From: Hyphomonadaceae bacterium
Lineage (GTDB): Bacteria > Pseudomonadota > Alphaproteobacteria > Caulobacterales > Aquidulcibacteraceae
Reading direction: 5' to 3'
NCBI GenBank assembly: GCA_016791365.1
Contig: JAEUMT010000021.1
Span: forward strand, 102,396 to 166,395
DNA length: 64,000 nt
A program made the position numbers and the translations under genes. The notes under the pieces were generated by a model. The model was not told the origin of the DNA. It was given only the letters and a program-made list of their open reading frames with translations, and made no database searches. Shown in pieces: positions 26,986 through 34,608 of the stretch (positions within the stretch are counted from its first letter, which is position 1; every line of letters begins with the position of its first letter).

Positions 26986-27678
26986 TCAGCCGACCGCCCC
27001 GAATAGTCGCCCCGCGATTGCGGTGGCCGCCATCGCGGCAGCGCCCCAGAACACGATACGAATGATGGGGCGCGCCGGTGAGGCGCCGCCGCCGGCGGCA
27101 GCGAGCGCGCCCAGCAAAGCCAGAGCCGCCAGCGCGGTCACCACCGACACGATCTCGATGAAGCCTTGCGGCGCGAAACTGACAGCCAGCAACGATATCA
27201 GCGCACCTGCCCCAAACGACCATGCCGACGAAAGCGCCGCCTGCAGCGGGCGCGCGCGCGTCAGTTCATTGATCCCAAGCTCATCGCGCGCGTGGGCGGC
27301 CAGCGCGTCCTTCGTCGTCAATTGCTCGGCGACCTGGCGCGCGAGATTCGAGTCCAGCCCACGGCTTTCATAGATTTGCGTGAGCTCATTGAGTTCGAAC
27401 TCAGGATCGGTCTTGAGTTCAGCGGCCTCGCGCTTGAGGTCGGCCTTCTCCGCGTCCGACTGGGAACTGACCGACACGTACTCGCCGGCGGCCATCGACA
27501 TCGCGCCTGCGACCAGACCAGCGACGCCAGCGAGCAGCACCGCACTCTTATCGGCGCCTGCCGCGGCAACGCCGATCACAAGACTGGATGTGGAAACGAT
27601 CCCGTCGTTTGCGCCAAGCACCGCCGCGCGTAGCCAATTGATACGCTCGCCTGCGTGCCTCTCGCGACCATGAGCCAT
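26986..27678 (-). CDS. VIT1/CCC1 family iron/manganese transporter
   Basis: Membrane protein of 230 aa of the VIT family, which moves Fe(II) or Mn(II) out of the cytoplasm. Visible are LRAAVLGANDGIVSTSSLVIGVAAAG in helix 1, GAMSMAAGEYVSVSSQ in helix 2 with the metal-binding Met/Glu, the cytoplasmic acidic segment with KADLKREAAELKTDPEFELN, and three C-terminal helices. The start has GGAGG just upstream and removes a long Arg-rich lead. It is the last gene of a four-gene operon that starts with the SDR gene. Export or storage of Fe(II) would complement the Feo uptake in this island. Confidence 0.88.
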   Translation of the reverse strand: MAHGRERHAGERINWLRAAVLGANDGIVSTSSLVIGVAAAGADKSAVLLAGVAGLVAGAMSMAAGEYVSVSSQSDAEKADLKREAAELKTDPEFELNELTQIYESRGLDSNLARQVAEQLTTKDALAAHARDELGINELTRARPLQAALSSAWSFGAGALISLLAVSFAPQGFIEIVSVVTALAALALLGALAAAGGGASPARPIIRIVFWGAAAMAATAIAGRLFGAVG

Positions 27679-27701
27679 GCCGCCTCCAACCCTAGCGGGC
27701 T

Positions 27702-28241
27702 CTAGTCCCGCCAGCCTTGCGCGCCGGGCGCCACGGTTTCGATAACATGCCGGGCGTCGAATGCATCCGGCGGAGTTGGCCCACGACCGAGTAGAATGTC
27801 CTCGCGCGCCGCATATCGCTGCGCCACGTACGGTTGCGGCGGCGTCGCACTTGGCGGCGGCGCCCCTCGCACCCTCCAGTCGCTCCAGGCAAATGGTCGC
27901 TGTCGTTGACGCCAAAGGGGACGCCAGACGACTGAGGGCCGCCTCATCGCTTCGACGACCAGTTCTTCCTGCGTCTCGCTTTCATGTGCGGACGGCGCAA
28001 ACCAATCATAGCCATTCGCCACAGTCACTTGCGCCGCGCGAAGCAGGAGAAAAGTCTCAACCTGCTGCTCCGACGAAAGCTCCTCGCCAACGTATTCGAC
28101 ACGCCATCTATCGGCCGCGAGTTGACGATCGGAGTAGCCGTCTGACGCGCCATCGGCGCGCGCATGGTACGTGCTGGCGCAACCCGATGCTGCAAGAGCG
28201 AGTGCCGCTGCCATGAAAGCAGCGCGAAATGAAGCGGGCAT
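27702..28241 (-). CDS. CC0125/CC1285-family lipoprotein
   Basis: A 179-aa predicted lipoprotein: signal peptide with lipobox LAASGC and acylated Cys21, followed by DGASDGYSDRQLAADRWRVEY and SSEQQVETFLLLRAAQVTVANGYDWF, the pattern of the CC0125/CC1285 family first named from Caulobacter. The function of the family is unknown. The C-terminal half is rich in Trp, Arg and Pro. AGGAGA lies before the start. It stands 21 nt after the membrane protein gene and 23 nt before the VIT gene, in the same operon. Confidence 0.78.
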   Translation of the reverse strand: MPASFRAAFMAAALALAASGCASTYHARADGASDGYSDRQLAADRWRVEYVGEELSSEQQVETFLLLRAAQVTVANGYDWFAPSAHESETQEELVVEAMRRPSVVWRPLWRQRQRPFAWSDWRVRGAPPPSATPPQPYVAQRYAAREDILLGRGPTPPDAFDARHVIETVAPGAQGWRD

Positions 28242-28262
28242 GTCGATCTCCTGGCTGCCGGT

Positions 28263-28733
28263 TTAAGGCTGCGAAGGCATCGCGCTTTGATCTTCCGCAA
28301 CGCGCCGACGCCGCACCAGCAATGGCGCTACGGCAAAGATGATTAGGTTGGCGGCGTAGATGTAGCCGGGCGGTGTTGCAAAGAACGCCAACTGGTCATT
28401 CAAGGTCATGCCGCGCAAACCAAAGCCCACGGCAAGATCGGCAAGTTGCTGCAATGCCAAGGCAATGAATCCGACCGCAAGATAAGACAGCCAACCGCCC
28501 GACAACTTGGTCCATCGCGGCGACCACCTGGCGGCAAAAACCATTGCCGCGATGAGAAACGGCGTTTCACAAAGGACCGCGATGGTGCGGCCAAGCACGG
28601 GCTCAAGCCACAGCACGCGAACCGGACCCAGCACTAAGCCCACGACAAAAACCAGAAGAAAGTAGATAGCCGCGGTCACGATGATCCGCGACCTTGGACG
28701 CGTCGAAATCGGTGCGGCGTTTTCTTCTGTCAT
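28263..28733 (-). CDS. Four-helix membrane protein in the SDR-VIT operon
   Basis: Hypothetical membrane protein of 156 aa with four helices (FLLVFVVGLVLGPVRVLW, a second near residue 50, LSYLAVGFIALALQQLADLAV and YIYAANLIIFAVAPLLV). The N-terminus is charged and the tail is polar (RRRRVAEDQSA). No named family is recognised with certainty. The ATG lies seven bases after the SDR stop, so the two genes are coupled; the upstream in-frame ATG inside the SDR gene is not used. Confidence 0.7.
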   Translation of the reverse strand: MTEENAAPISTRPRSRIIVTAAIYFLLVFVVGLVLGPVRVLWLEPVLGRTIAVLCETPFLIAAMVFAARWSPRWTKLSGGWLSYLAVGFIALALQQLADLAVGFGLRGMTLNDQLAFFATPPGYIYAANLIIFAVAPLLVRRRRVAEDQSAMPSQP

Positions 28734-28740
28734 CGCCCGC

Positions 28741-29508
28741 TCACTGCGCCGTGTAACCGCCATCAATGACGAGTTCAGCGCCGGTGACGAACTTACTCTC
28801 GTCGGACGCAAGATAAAGCACGCCATAAGCGATATCGTCCGGTTCGCCGATGTGTCCCAGCGGATGCAGCGCCGCGATCGCCACGCGCGCTGCTTTTGGA
28901 TCAGGCTGAGCGTCAGCGTAGGCGGTGACCATCGGCGTATCGATGTAGCCGGGATGAATGGAGTTCACGCGAATGCGATAGCCGGCCTTGGCGCAGGACA
29001 GTGCGGCCGACTTGGTCAAAAGACGCACACCGCCCTTACTGGCATTGTAGGCGGCGAGATTCGGATCTCCGATCAGACCTTCGATTGAAGAGAGATTGAT
29101 GATCGAGCCGCCTTTGGCTTTCATCGCGCCTACCGCGTGCTTCACGCCGAGGAAAACGCCGTCAAGATTGATCGACATCAGCCAACGCCATTGTTCGAGC
29201 GTTGTGTCCTCGACCGGCGCCGACAACGCCACGCCAGCATTGTTCACCAGGATATCGAGCCCGCCAAAGCGGCTGACCGCGCTCGCGATCACGCGCCGCC
29301 AATCCTCTTCGGCAGCGACATCGTGCGCCAGGAAGATCGCCTCGCCGCCATCCGAAACGATGCGATCGGCGAGTTCAGCGCCTTCGTCACGGCGCAGGTC
29401 GGTGAGCACGACGCGCGCGCCCTCCCGCGCAAGAAGCATGGCCGCCGCGCGGCCCAATCCCAGGCTAGCGCCCGTGACAATCGCCGTTTTGCCTGTGACT
29501 CGCCCCAT
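28741..29508 (-). CDS. Short-chain dehydrogenase/reductase
   Basis: Classical SDR of 255 aa with the Rossmann glycine motif TGASLGLG, DLRRD for cofactor choice (Asp suggests NAD), NNAGVAL, the catalytic Ser in INLSSIEG and the YNASK tetrad Tyr/Lys. The C-terminal end FVTGAELVIDGGYTAQ is typical. GGAGG is seven bases before the ATG. It resembles 3-oxoacyl or hydroxysteroid-type enzymes, substrate unknown. It is the first gene of an operon with a membrane protein, a lipoprotein and a VIT transporter. A weak FNR-like box (TTGCGCTGAATCAA) is 47 nt upstream. Confidence 0.88.
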   Translation of the reverse strand: MGRVTGKTAIVTGASLGLGRAAAMLLAREGARVVLTDLRRDEGAELADRIVSDGGEAIFLAHDVAAEEDWRRVIASAVSRFGGLDILVNNAGVALSAPVEDTTLEQWRWLMSINLDGVFLGVKHAVGAMKAKGGSIINLSSIEGLIGDPNLAAYNASKGGVRLLTKSAALSCAKAGYRIRVNSIHPGYIDTPMVTAYADAQPDPKAARVAIAALHPLGHIGEPDDIAYGVLYLASDESKFVTGAELVIDGGYTAQ

Positions 29509-29555
29509 GGCGCGATCCTCCAATGAGGACTTTGCGCCATGGGGCGGCGACACGT

Positions 29556-29569
29556 TTGATTCAGCGCAA
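29556..29569 (-). promoter_or_regulatory. Weak FNR/FixK-like box upstream of the SDR operon
   Basis: Read on the minus strand, TTGCGCTGAATCAA has a perfect right half ATCAA and the variant left half TTGCG. The same variant left half is seen at the ccoN box. Confidence 0.45.
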
Positions 29570-29586
29570 ACCGGAAGCCAAAGTCC

Positions 29587-30705
29587 CTATTCGGCGGCTG
29601 TGCGGGCGGCTTCGAGATTTTGCTTTGTCGGCAGCGGCCGCTCCAGATTGGTCCAGTCGATCATGATATCGCCGGCCATATCCTCGTAACGAAGCGCGCC
29701 GAGCGCCTCGTATTTTGGACGCATGCGATCCGTCAACAAGCCAACCCGTTTCAGGTTTGGCATGATCCGTTCGAAGAGCAATTCGCGGAACAGGCTGATC
29801 ACGGTCGAGTCCATGATATGGCGGCGCGCCGCTTCCTCGTCGAAACCGTACTCGCGCATCACGTCCATACCGAACAACCGGTCGCGCATGACCAGGCACG
29901 CCTGGTAGGCAAACTCGGCGCGATCTTCGATCTCATTCTCCGGCAGCGCCTTGATCCAATCCTCAAGGTAGTTGACGCCAAAGGCGACGTGACGGCCCTC
30001 ATCGCGCATCACGAGTTCAAGCACCTGCTTCAAGAGCGGATCGCGCGTAGTGCGGATTTGGGCGCCGAAGGCCGCGAGAGCCAAGCCCTCAATGATCAAC
30101 TGCATGCCGATGAATTTCAAATCCCAGCGCTCATCGGCCAAGACCTTGTCGATCAGGGCCTTCAGATTCTTGTTGATCGGATAGACCATCTTGCAGCGCC
30201 GGCGCAGATACGCGTTGAACACTTCCACGTGGCGCCCTTCATCGAAGGTTTGCGACGCGGCGTAGAGTTTTGCGTCCGAGGTAGGCGCACAGGAAACGAG
30301 CTGCGAGGCGACCAGCAGCGCACCCTGCTCGCCATGAAGGAACTGGCTCATCGTCTGGGCGTGCGCCTTCCAGGCAAAGCGGACTTTGTCTTCGCGGCTT
30401 AGAGCCTCATAGGCGGGAAAGCCCCGAAGCGCGCTGAGTTCAGGGTCGGTCGGAAAGTCATTGAGATCACACTCGGCGTCCCAATCGATATCAACGGAGG
30501 TGTTCCAATTGTGCACCTTCCCGAGCTCGTAAAGGCGCCGGATTTTGGCGTTGGCGCTGTCGTAATCCCAATTGAAGGAGCCAGTCAGCGGCGTGTGAAA
30601 AATCTCGCGGATTGTCTCAACGTCATCCTGATTGAGGTCGCTTGCTTCCGGAGACGGAAAGAACCGGACGGCTTGAGGTGGAGATTCAACGATTGTGACG
30701 CGCAT
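29587..30705 (-). CDS. Di-iron ferritin-like oxidase of unknown function
   Basis: A 372-aa protein with a ferritin-like four-helix bundle and a complete carboxylate-bridged di-iron site: Glu126 in HGEQGALL, Glu156/His159 in DEGRHVEV, Glu206 in IEGLAL and Glu236/His239 in RDEGRHVAF. The layout is like ribonucleotide reductase R2 and AurF-type oxygenases rather than storage ferritins. The start has GGGAG eight bases upstream, and earlier in-frame codons are rejected. A perfect FNR/FixK box is 57 nt upstream, placing an apparently oxygen-activating enzyme in the low-oxygen regulon. The substrate is unknown; NO or peroxide removal, or a micro-oxic oxidation, are possibilities. Confidence 0.8.
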   Translation of the reverse strand: MRVTIVESPPQAVRFFPSPEASDLNQDDVETIREIFHTPLTGSFNWDYDSANAKIRRLYELGKVHNWNTSVDIDWDAECDLNDFPTDPELSALRGFPAYEALSREDKVRFAWKAHAQTMSQFLHGEQGALLVASQLVSCAPTSDAKLYAASQTFDEGRHVEVFNAYLRRRCKMVYPINKNLKALIDKVLADERWDLKFIGMQLIIEGLALAAFGAQIRTTRDPLLKQVLELVMRDEGRHVAFGVNYLEDWIKALPENEIEDRAEFAYQACLVMRDRLFGMDVMREYGFDEEAARRHIMDSTVISLFRELLFERIMPNLKRVGLLTDRMRPKYEALGALRYEDMAGDIMIDWTNLERPLPTKQNLEAARTAAE

Positions 30706-30722
30706 AGCTACACTCCCGAAAA

Positions 30723-30736
30723 TGACGCTGGCGTCA
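30723..30736. promoter_or_regulatory. Inverted repeat in the di-iron protein leader
   Basis: TGACGC and GCGTCA arms with a two-base spacer lie between the FNR/FixK box and the start codon, 17 nt before the ATG. It could be a second operator or a leader hairpin. Confidence 0.35.
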
Positions 30737-30762
30737 ACTTTAGCGGGACTACCGGAAGCGTA

Positions 30763-30776
30763 TTGATCCAAATCAA
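30763..30776 (-). promoter_or_regulatory. FNR/FixK box upstream of the di-iron protein gene
   Basis: TTGATCCAAATCAA (equally TTGATTTGGATCAA on the minus strand) matches all ten fixed positions. It ends 57 nt before the start codon. Confidence 0.88.
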
Positions 30777-30803
30777 TAACGCGCCAAGCCTGCGACGCCG
30801 CGC

Positions 30804-31268
30804 CTAATCCGGGCGGCCCAACCAGTCGTGGTTGAACACCCCGACGCGTCGCGTCAGCGTCAGCAGGAACGCGGTGGACCAGGCGAAAAGAATGACCCCA
30901 TTCGCGGCCTCGATAGCGCTGATCAATCTCCACCGCGGCGAGAGCACGATGTCGCCGAAGCCCAGTGACGCGAATGCCGTGGTCGAGAAGTAGAGCGCAT
31001 CGGTGAAGACGGCGATCTCGCCAAGCATTCGATAGAGCGCCGCATAGGCCCATATCTCGGCCGTGTGCAGCGCGAAGATGCCAAACACGCCAAGCAAGAT
31101 GACGAGCCCGGCGCGACCGTGCCCTTCATGCGCGCGCAACCGGCGGCCGCCGCCCGACACCGCGCGCGTAAGCAGAACCAAACCCCAAAAGTGCATGGTC
31201 ACGGTCAACGCGACCATGACGCTGGCAAGCGCGAGGTTGCTTCCCAGACGGCTCCAATCGTCTCCCAT
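30804..31268 (-). CDS. Two-pore-helix ion channel family protein
   Basis: A 154-aa membrane protein of the Ion_trans_2 (potassium channel) type. Helices near 12-33, 55-75 and 120-140 surround a pore loop, FSTTAFASLGFGDIVLSPRW, where the usual TVGYGD filter is SLGFGD. The selectivity is therefore less certain than for a standard K+ channel. It lies six bases after the preceding hypothetical gene at the end of the cco gene string and may be co-transcribed with it. The gene start is the ATG near AGCCGTCTGGG. Confidence 0.75.
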   Translation of the reverse strand: MGDDWSRLGSNLALASVMVALTVTMHFWGLVLLTRAVSGGGRRLRAHEGHGRAGLVILLGVFGIFALHTAEIWAYAALYRMLGEIAVFTDALYFSTTAFASLGFGDIVLSPRWRLISAIEAANGVILFAWSTAFLLTLTRRVGVFNHDWLGRPD

Positions 31269-31274
31269 GCGGGA

Positions 31275-31664
31275 CTAGAGATGATCTACGGAAGCCACGC
31301 GATAAGTATGCGCGCCTTCGTCTTCAACGACGGTCACATACTCGCCGATGATGAACTTATGATCGCCCAATCGATACGCGGCATCATCGTCTTCGCTGCC
31401 GTCGGCGAGATCGTAGTGGAACGCCCACGAACCGCCAGGGCGGCGACGCAGGTAACCGTCGACGGAATCCTCACCCGATTTGAAGCGGACGACTTTGCAA
31501 TACTCGCGAAAATAGTTGGCGGCATCGACATCAAGATGGCCATCAGCGGAGAGTGGTGCGATCAGCGTATATCCAATCCCGTGCTCACCCTGCGGATGCC
31601 CCGGTTCGCGCGCCAGTTCGAGCCTGATACGGCGGAAATTAGCCGGCAACTTTGACGACATCAT
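31275..31664 (-). CDS. Hypothetical soluble protein
   Basis: A 129-aa protein without membrane helices or signal peptide. The sequence is rich in acidic residues in the centre (LADGSEDDDAAYRLGDHKF) and has a beta-rich C-terminus (IGEYVTVVEDEGAHTYRVASVDHL). I do not recognise a family. GGGAGAG stands before a double ATG, which favours this start over ATG codons up to 33 bases upstream. It follows ccoS by 63 nt and precedes the channel gene by six. Confidence 0.65.
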   Translation of the reverse strand: MMSSKLPANFRRIRLELAREPGHPQGEHGIGYTLIAPLSADGHLDVDAANYFREYCKVVRFKSGEDSVDGYLRRRPGGSWAFHYDLADGSEDDDAAYRLGDHKFIIGEYVTVVEDEGAHTYRVASVDHL

Positions 31665-31727
31665 CGCTCTCCCATCTTGAGCCATCCGACCACGCACTTC
31701 TGCGGAACGTGTTGCGCACGCTCAAGA

Positions 31728-31877
31728 TCACGCATCATCGTCGTCATCGATCAGGACACGGTGCGCCGCCCCTTCAAGGTCATCATACTGACCCTCACGC
31801 AAGCTCCAGAGAAACGCCGCCAAGCCGATGGCGCCCATCAAGATCGCCGCCGGCGCCAGGAAGATGAGCAGATTCAT
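31728..31877 (-). CDS. ccoS: Cbb3-type oxidase assembly protein CcoS
   Basis: Very short protein of 49 aa: MNLLIFLAPAAILMGAIGLA begins one membrane helix, followed by FLWSLREGQYDDLEGAAHRV and an Asp-rich tail. The helix and the GQYDDLEG motif are the CcoS/FixS signature. It is needed for haem and copper insertion into the cbb3 oxidase. It overlaps the end of ccoI by four bases (ATGA), the usual order in the fixGHIS operon. Confidence 0.9.
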   Translation of the reverse strand: MNLLIFLAPAAILMGAIGLAAFLWSLREGQYDDLEGAAHRVLIDDDDDA

Positions 31878-34126
31878 GTGCGCCCCCGCATGCGCAGCGC
31901 GTTCAGCGTTACGATGAGCGAAGAGCCGGACATGGCGGCCGCGGCGATCAGCGGCGTAAGGAACCCGGCCGCCGCAAGCGGCGCCGCGAAGACATTATAG
32001 AGAGCCGAGAACGCGAGGTTCTGGCCGGCGCGCTTGTGCGCCAATCTGGCCACGTCGATCGCCTCGACGAGCCCCATTAAAGCGTCACCCTGCATAACGA
32101 CATCCGCCGCCGCTTGGCTGGCTTCGACGGCATGCCCTGGCGAGGCCGATGCATGCGCCGCCGCCAAGGCAGCCGCGTCGTTCAGCCCATCGCCTACCAT
32201 CAGCGGCCGTTTGCCCAGTCCGCGCAGCGCCTGCATGTGCGCGGTCTTCTGCGCTGGCGTGACCGACGAGCGCCAGTTCTCAATGCCAGCCGCCTTCGCC
32301 GCGACCTCCACCGCTTGCGCTCGATCGCCCGACAACATCTCCACGGCAAAACCGCGCGCCTTCAACGCCGCGACGGCGCGGGCCGCATCCGGCCGAAGCG
32401 CATCCGCGAACACAAAGCGGATGGGCGGCTCCGAACCGCGCGCGAACCACAATTCCGGCGCGCCATCATCGGCTTCAGGTTGCTGCGGCGCCGCGAAACT
32501 GCACTTGCCAAGCCGCGCGGGCTCGCCCGCAATCACGCCTTCAATGCCCTCTCCGGGAACTTCGATAGCGCCAGCGCACGCCGTACCCGGGCCCGCGGCC
32601 TCGACAAGCGCACGCGACAGCGGATGACGCGAAATGCGCGCGAGCGATGCCGCCAGTGTCAACGACGCGGAATCCGGCGTCGATATCAGCTTCGGTTTGC
32701 CGAGCGTCAGTGTCCCCGTCTTGTCGAATACCACCATGTCGGCTTGCGCAAAGCGTTCGAGCGCATCGCCGGAGCGGACGAGCACGCCAGCCTTGAACAA
32801 GCGCCCGGTCGCGACGACCTGCACAGCCGGCACAGCGAGGCCAAGCGCGCACGGGCACGTGATGATCAGCACCGCGATAGCGTTGGTCAGCGCGACGCGC
32901 ACATCGGGGCCGCTGACGTCGAGGCCCGCGGCCTGAAGCATTAGCGGGCCAACAAGCCAGCCGAGGAAGGTCAGCGCCGCCGCGCCATGCACCACCGGCA
33001 CATAAAGCGCCGCCGCCTTGTCGGCCAGGCGCACGAAGCGGCCTCGCCCCTGCTCACTCACTTCGATCAGGCGCGCGAGTTCGGCGACGGCGGAGTCTTC
33101 GGCGCGCGCTTCGGCGCGCATGGTCAGCGGCCGGCTGATATTGATAGCGCCGGCGAGAATGCGATCGCCGGAACGCGCGGCGACGGGCAGCGTCTCGCCG
33201 GTCAGCATTGAGCAATCGAGATCGCTAACGCCGTCGACAATCACTCCATCGCATGGCGCGCGTTCGCCCGCGGCCAGCATTAGGCGATCGCCAATTGCGA
33301 TATCGCGGCTGGCAATCGCCTCGACCACGCCATCGGCGCCGACACGGCGCGCGCTTACCGCTTGCAGAGCAAGTATCTCACGGGCGGCGGTGCGGGCGCG
33401 CTCACGCAACCTGTGATCGAGATACCGCCCGATCAGCAGGAAGAAGAGCAACATCGTGATGCCGTCGAAATACGTGTGCGGCCCGCCGCGCATTGTTTCG
33501 GCGATGCTCATGCCGAAGGTCAGCACGACAGCCAGCGAAATCGGCACGTCCATATTGGCCCGGCCGGCGCGGAGCGCTTTCCAGGCGGAGCGGAAGAATG
33601 GCTGCGCCGCGTAGAGCCCTGTCGGAACCGCCACCAGAGCCGAGAACCAATGGAGCAGCGTGCGGGCGTTCTCGCCCATATCATCGCCGAACCAAACCGG
33701 CGTCGTGAACATCATAATGTTCATAGCGCCAAAGCCCGCCACAGCGAGGCAACGCAACAGGAAACGCCCCTCCGCGTCGACGGATTGTTGCGCGCGCTCG
33801 GGATCAAACGGCGAGGCGCGGTACCCCAGACGCGTCAGCGCTTCGGACACGGCCTCCGGCCCCAAAGCGTGCGGCGTCCAGGCAACGCGAAGGCGTTTGG
33901 TGGAAAGATTGAGCCGGGCATCGACAACGCCCGGCAATGCCAGCAATCCGCCCTCGATTTTCTTGATGCAGGCAGCGCAGCTCGCGCCATCCACCATCAA
34001 TTCGAGCACATCATTGCCGCGCGCATCGTGCCGCACGAACGTCTCAAGATGCGTCGCCGGCGCTTCATCCGAAGGCGGCGCCAGTCCCGATGGACAGCCT
34101 GGCGCCTCTAACGTCCCGGTGGCCAT
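31874..34126 (-). CDS. ccoI: Copper-translocating P-type ATPase CcoI/FixI
   Basis: P1B-type ATPase of 750 aa that supplies copper for cbb3 oxidase assembly. The order is an N-terminal metal-binding domain with GASCAACI, eight membrane helices, the transmembrane CPCALGLAVP copper site, the phosphorylation site DKTGTLTLG, and the hinge GDGLNDAAAL. The N-terminal 40 residues before the HMA domain match the FixI/CopA2 class. It overlaps ccoH by 19 nt and ccoS by four, in the conserved ccoGHIS order. Confidence 0.95.
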   Translation of the reverse strand: MATGTLEAPGCPSGLAPPSDEAPATHLETFVRHDARGNDVLELMVDGASCAACIKKIEGGLLALPGVVDARLNLSTKRLRVAWTPHALGPEAVSEALTRLGYRASPFDPERAQQSVDAEGRFLLRCLAVAGFGAMNIMMFTTPVWFGDDMGENARTLLHWFSALVAVPTGLYAAQPFFRSAWKALRAGRANMDVPISLAVVLTFGMSIAETMRGGPHTYFDGITMLLFFLLIGRYLDHRLRERARTAAREILALQAVSARRVGADGVVEAIASRDIAIGDRLMLAAGERAPCDGVIVDGVSDLDCSMLTGETLPVAARSGDRILAGAINISRPLTMRAEARAEDSAVAELARLIEVSEQGRGRFVRLADKAAALYVPVVHGAAALTFLGWLVGPLMLQAAGLDVSGPDVRVALTNAIAVLIITCPCALGLAVPAVQVVATGRLFKAGVLVRSGDALERFAQADMVVFDKTGTLTLGKPKLISTPDSASLTLAASLARISRHPLSRALVEAAGPGTACAGAIEVPGEGIEGVIAGEPARLGKCSFAAPQQPEADDGAPELWFARGSEPPIRFVFADALRPDAARAVAALKARGFAVEMLSGDRAQAVEVAAKAAGIENWRSSVTPAQKTAHMQALRGLGKRPLMVGDGLNDAAALAAAHASASPGHAVEASQAAADVVMQGDALMGLVEAIDVARLAHKRAGQNLAFSALYNVFAAPLAAAGFLTPLIAAAAMSGSSLIVTLNALRMRGRT

Positions 34127-34608
34127 GTGAGCTCCGCTTCAAAGTTGAGAGCGTTTCCAGATTGATCCTGCGCGCGCGCACGCAGATCCCATCTGCCGGC
34201 GTCCAGCGCGCCGATACGCGCGACATAGCGGCCACCGCCTTGCGCCTCGAACACCAGCGCACGATCGCCGGACTCGCTCGGCAGCCAGCGAAGCGTCGCG
34301 TCGATGTTCGCGTTGTTGATCGGAGCCCCCTGGCGATCGCGCAAATCAACGGCAAGCAGAACGCCTTGCGCGTCGGTCGTCAGCTCACTGCGCGCACGCC
34401 AGCCGAGTTCGGCCTGCGCGCGCCGCTCCGCCAGCACATTGTTGTAGTGGAGGCCCTGCGTATAGGAACGCCGCTCATCTTCGCCCGGAAAAGTCTGCAC
34501 CGCGGCGACCGCGAACGCGATGTTGATCGCGATAATCGCGGCGAAGAATGCAAGGAGCGCAATCAGGACGTGCCAACCGCTCAATTTTGCCGTCGCTGTC
34601 GTCGTCAT
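34108..34608 (-). CDS. ccoH: FixH/CcoH cbb3 assembly protein
   Basis: A 166-aa membrane-anchored protein: one N-terminal helix (GWHVLIALLAFFAAIIAINIAF), then a periplasmic beta-sandwich-like domain. YTQGLHYNNVLAERRAQAELGW is the FixH hallmark. It is required for stable assembly of the cbb3 oxidase with CcoI and CcoS. It overlaps ccoG by four bases and ccoI by 19. Confidence 0.92.
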   Translation of the reverse strand: MTTTATAKLSGWHVLIALLAFFAAIIAINIAFAVAAVQTFPGEDERRSYTQGLHYNNVLAERRAQAELGWRARSELTTDAQGVLLAVDLRDRQGAPINNANIDATLRWLPSESGDRALVFEAQGGGRYVARIGALDAGRWDLRARAQDQSGNALNFEAELTWPPGR

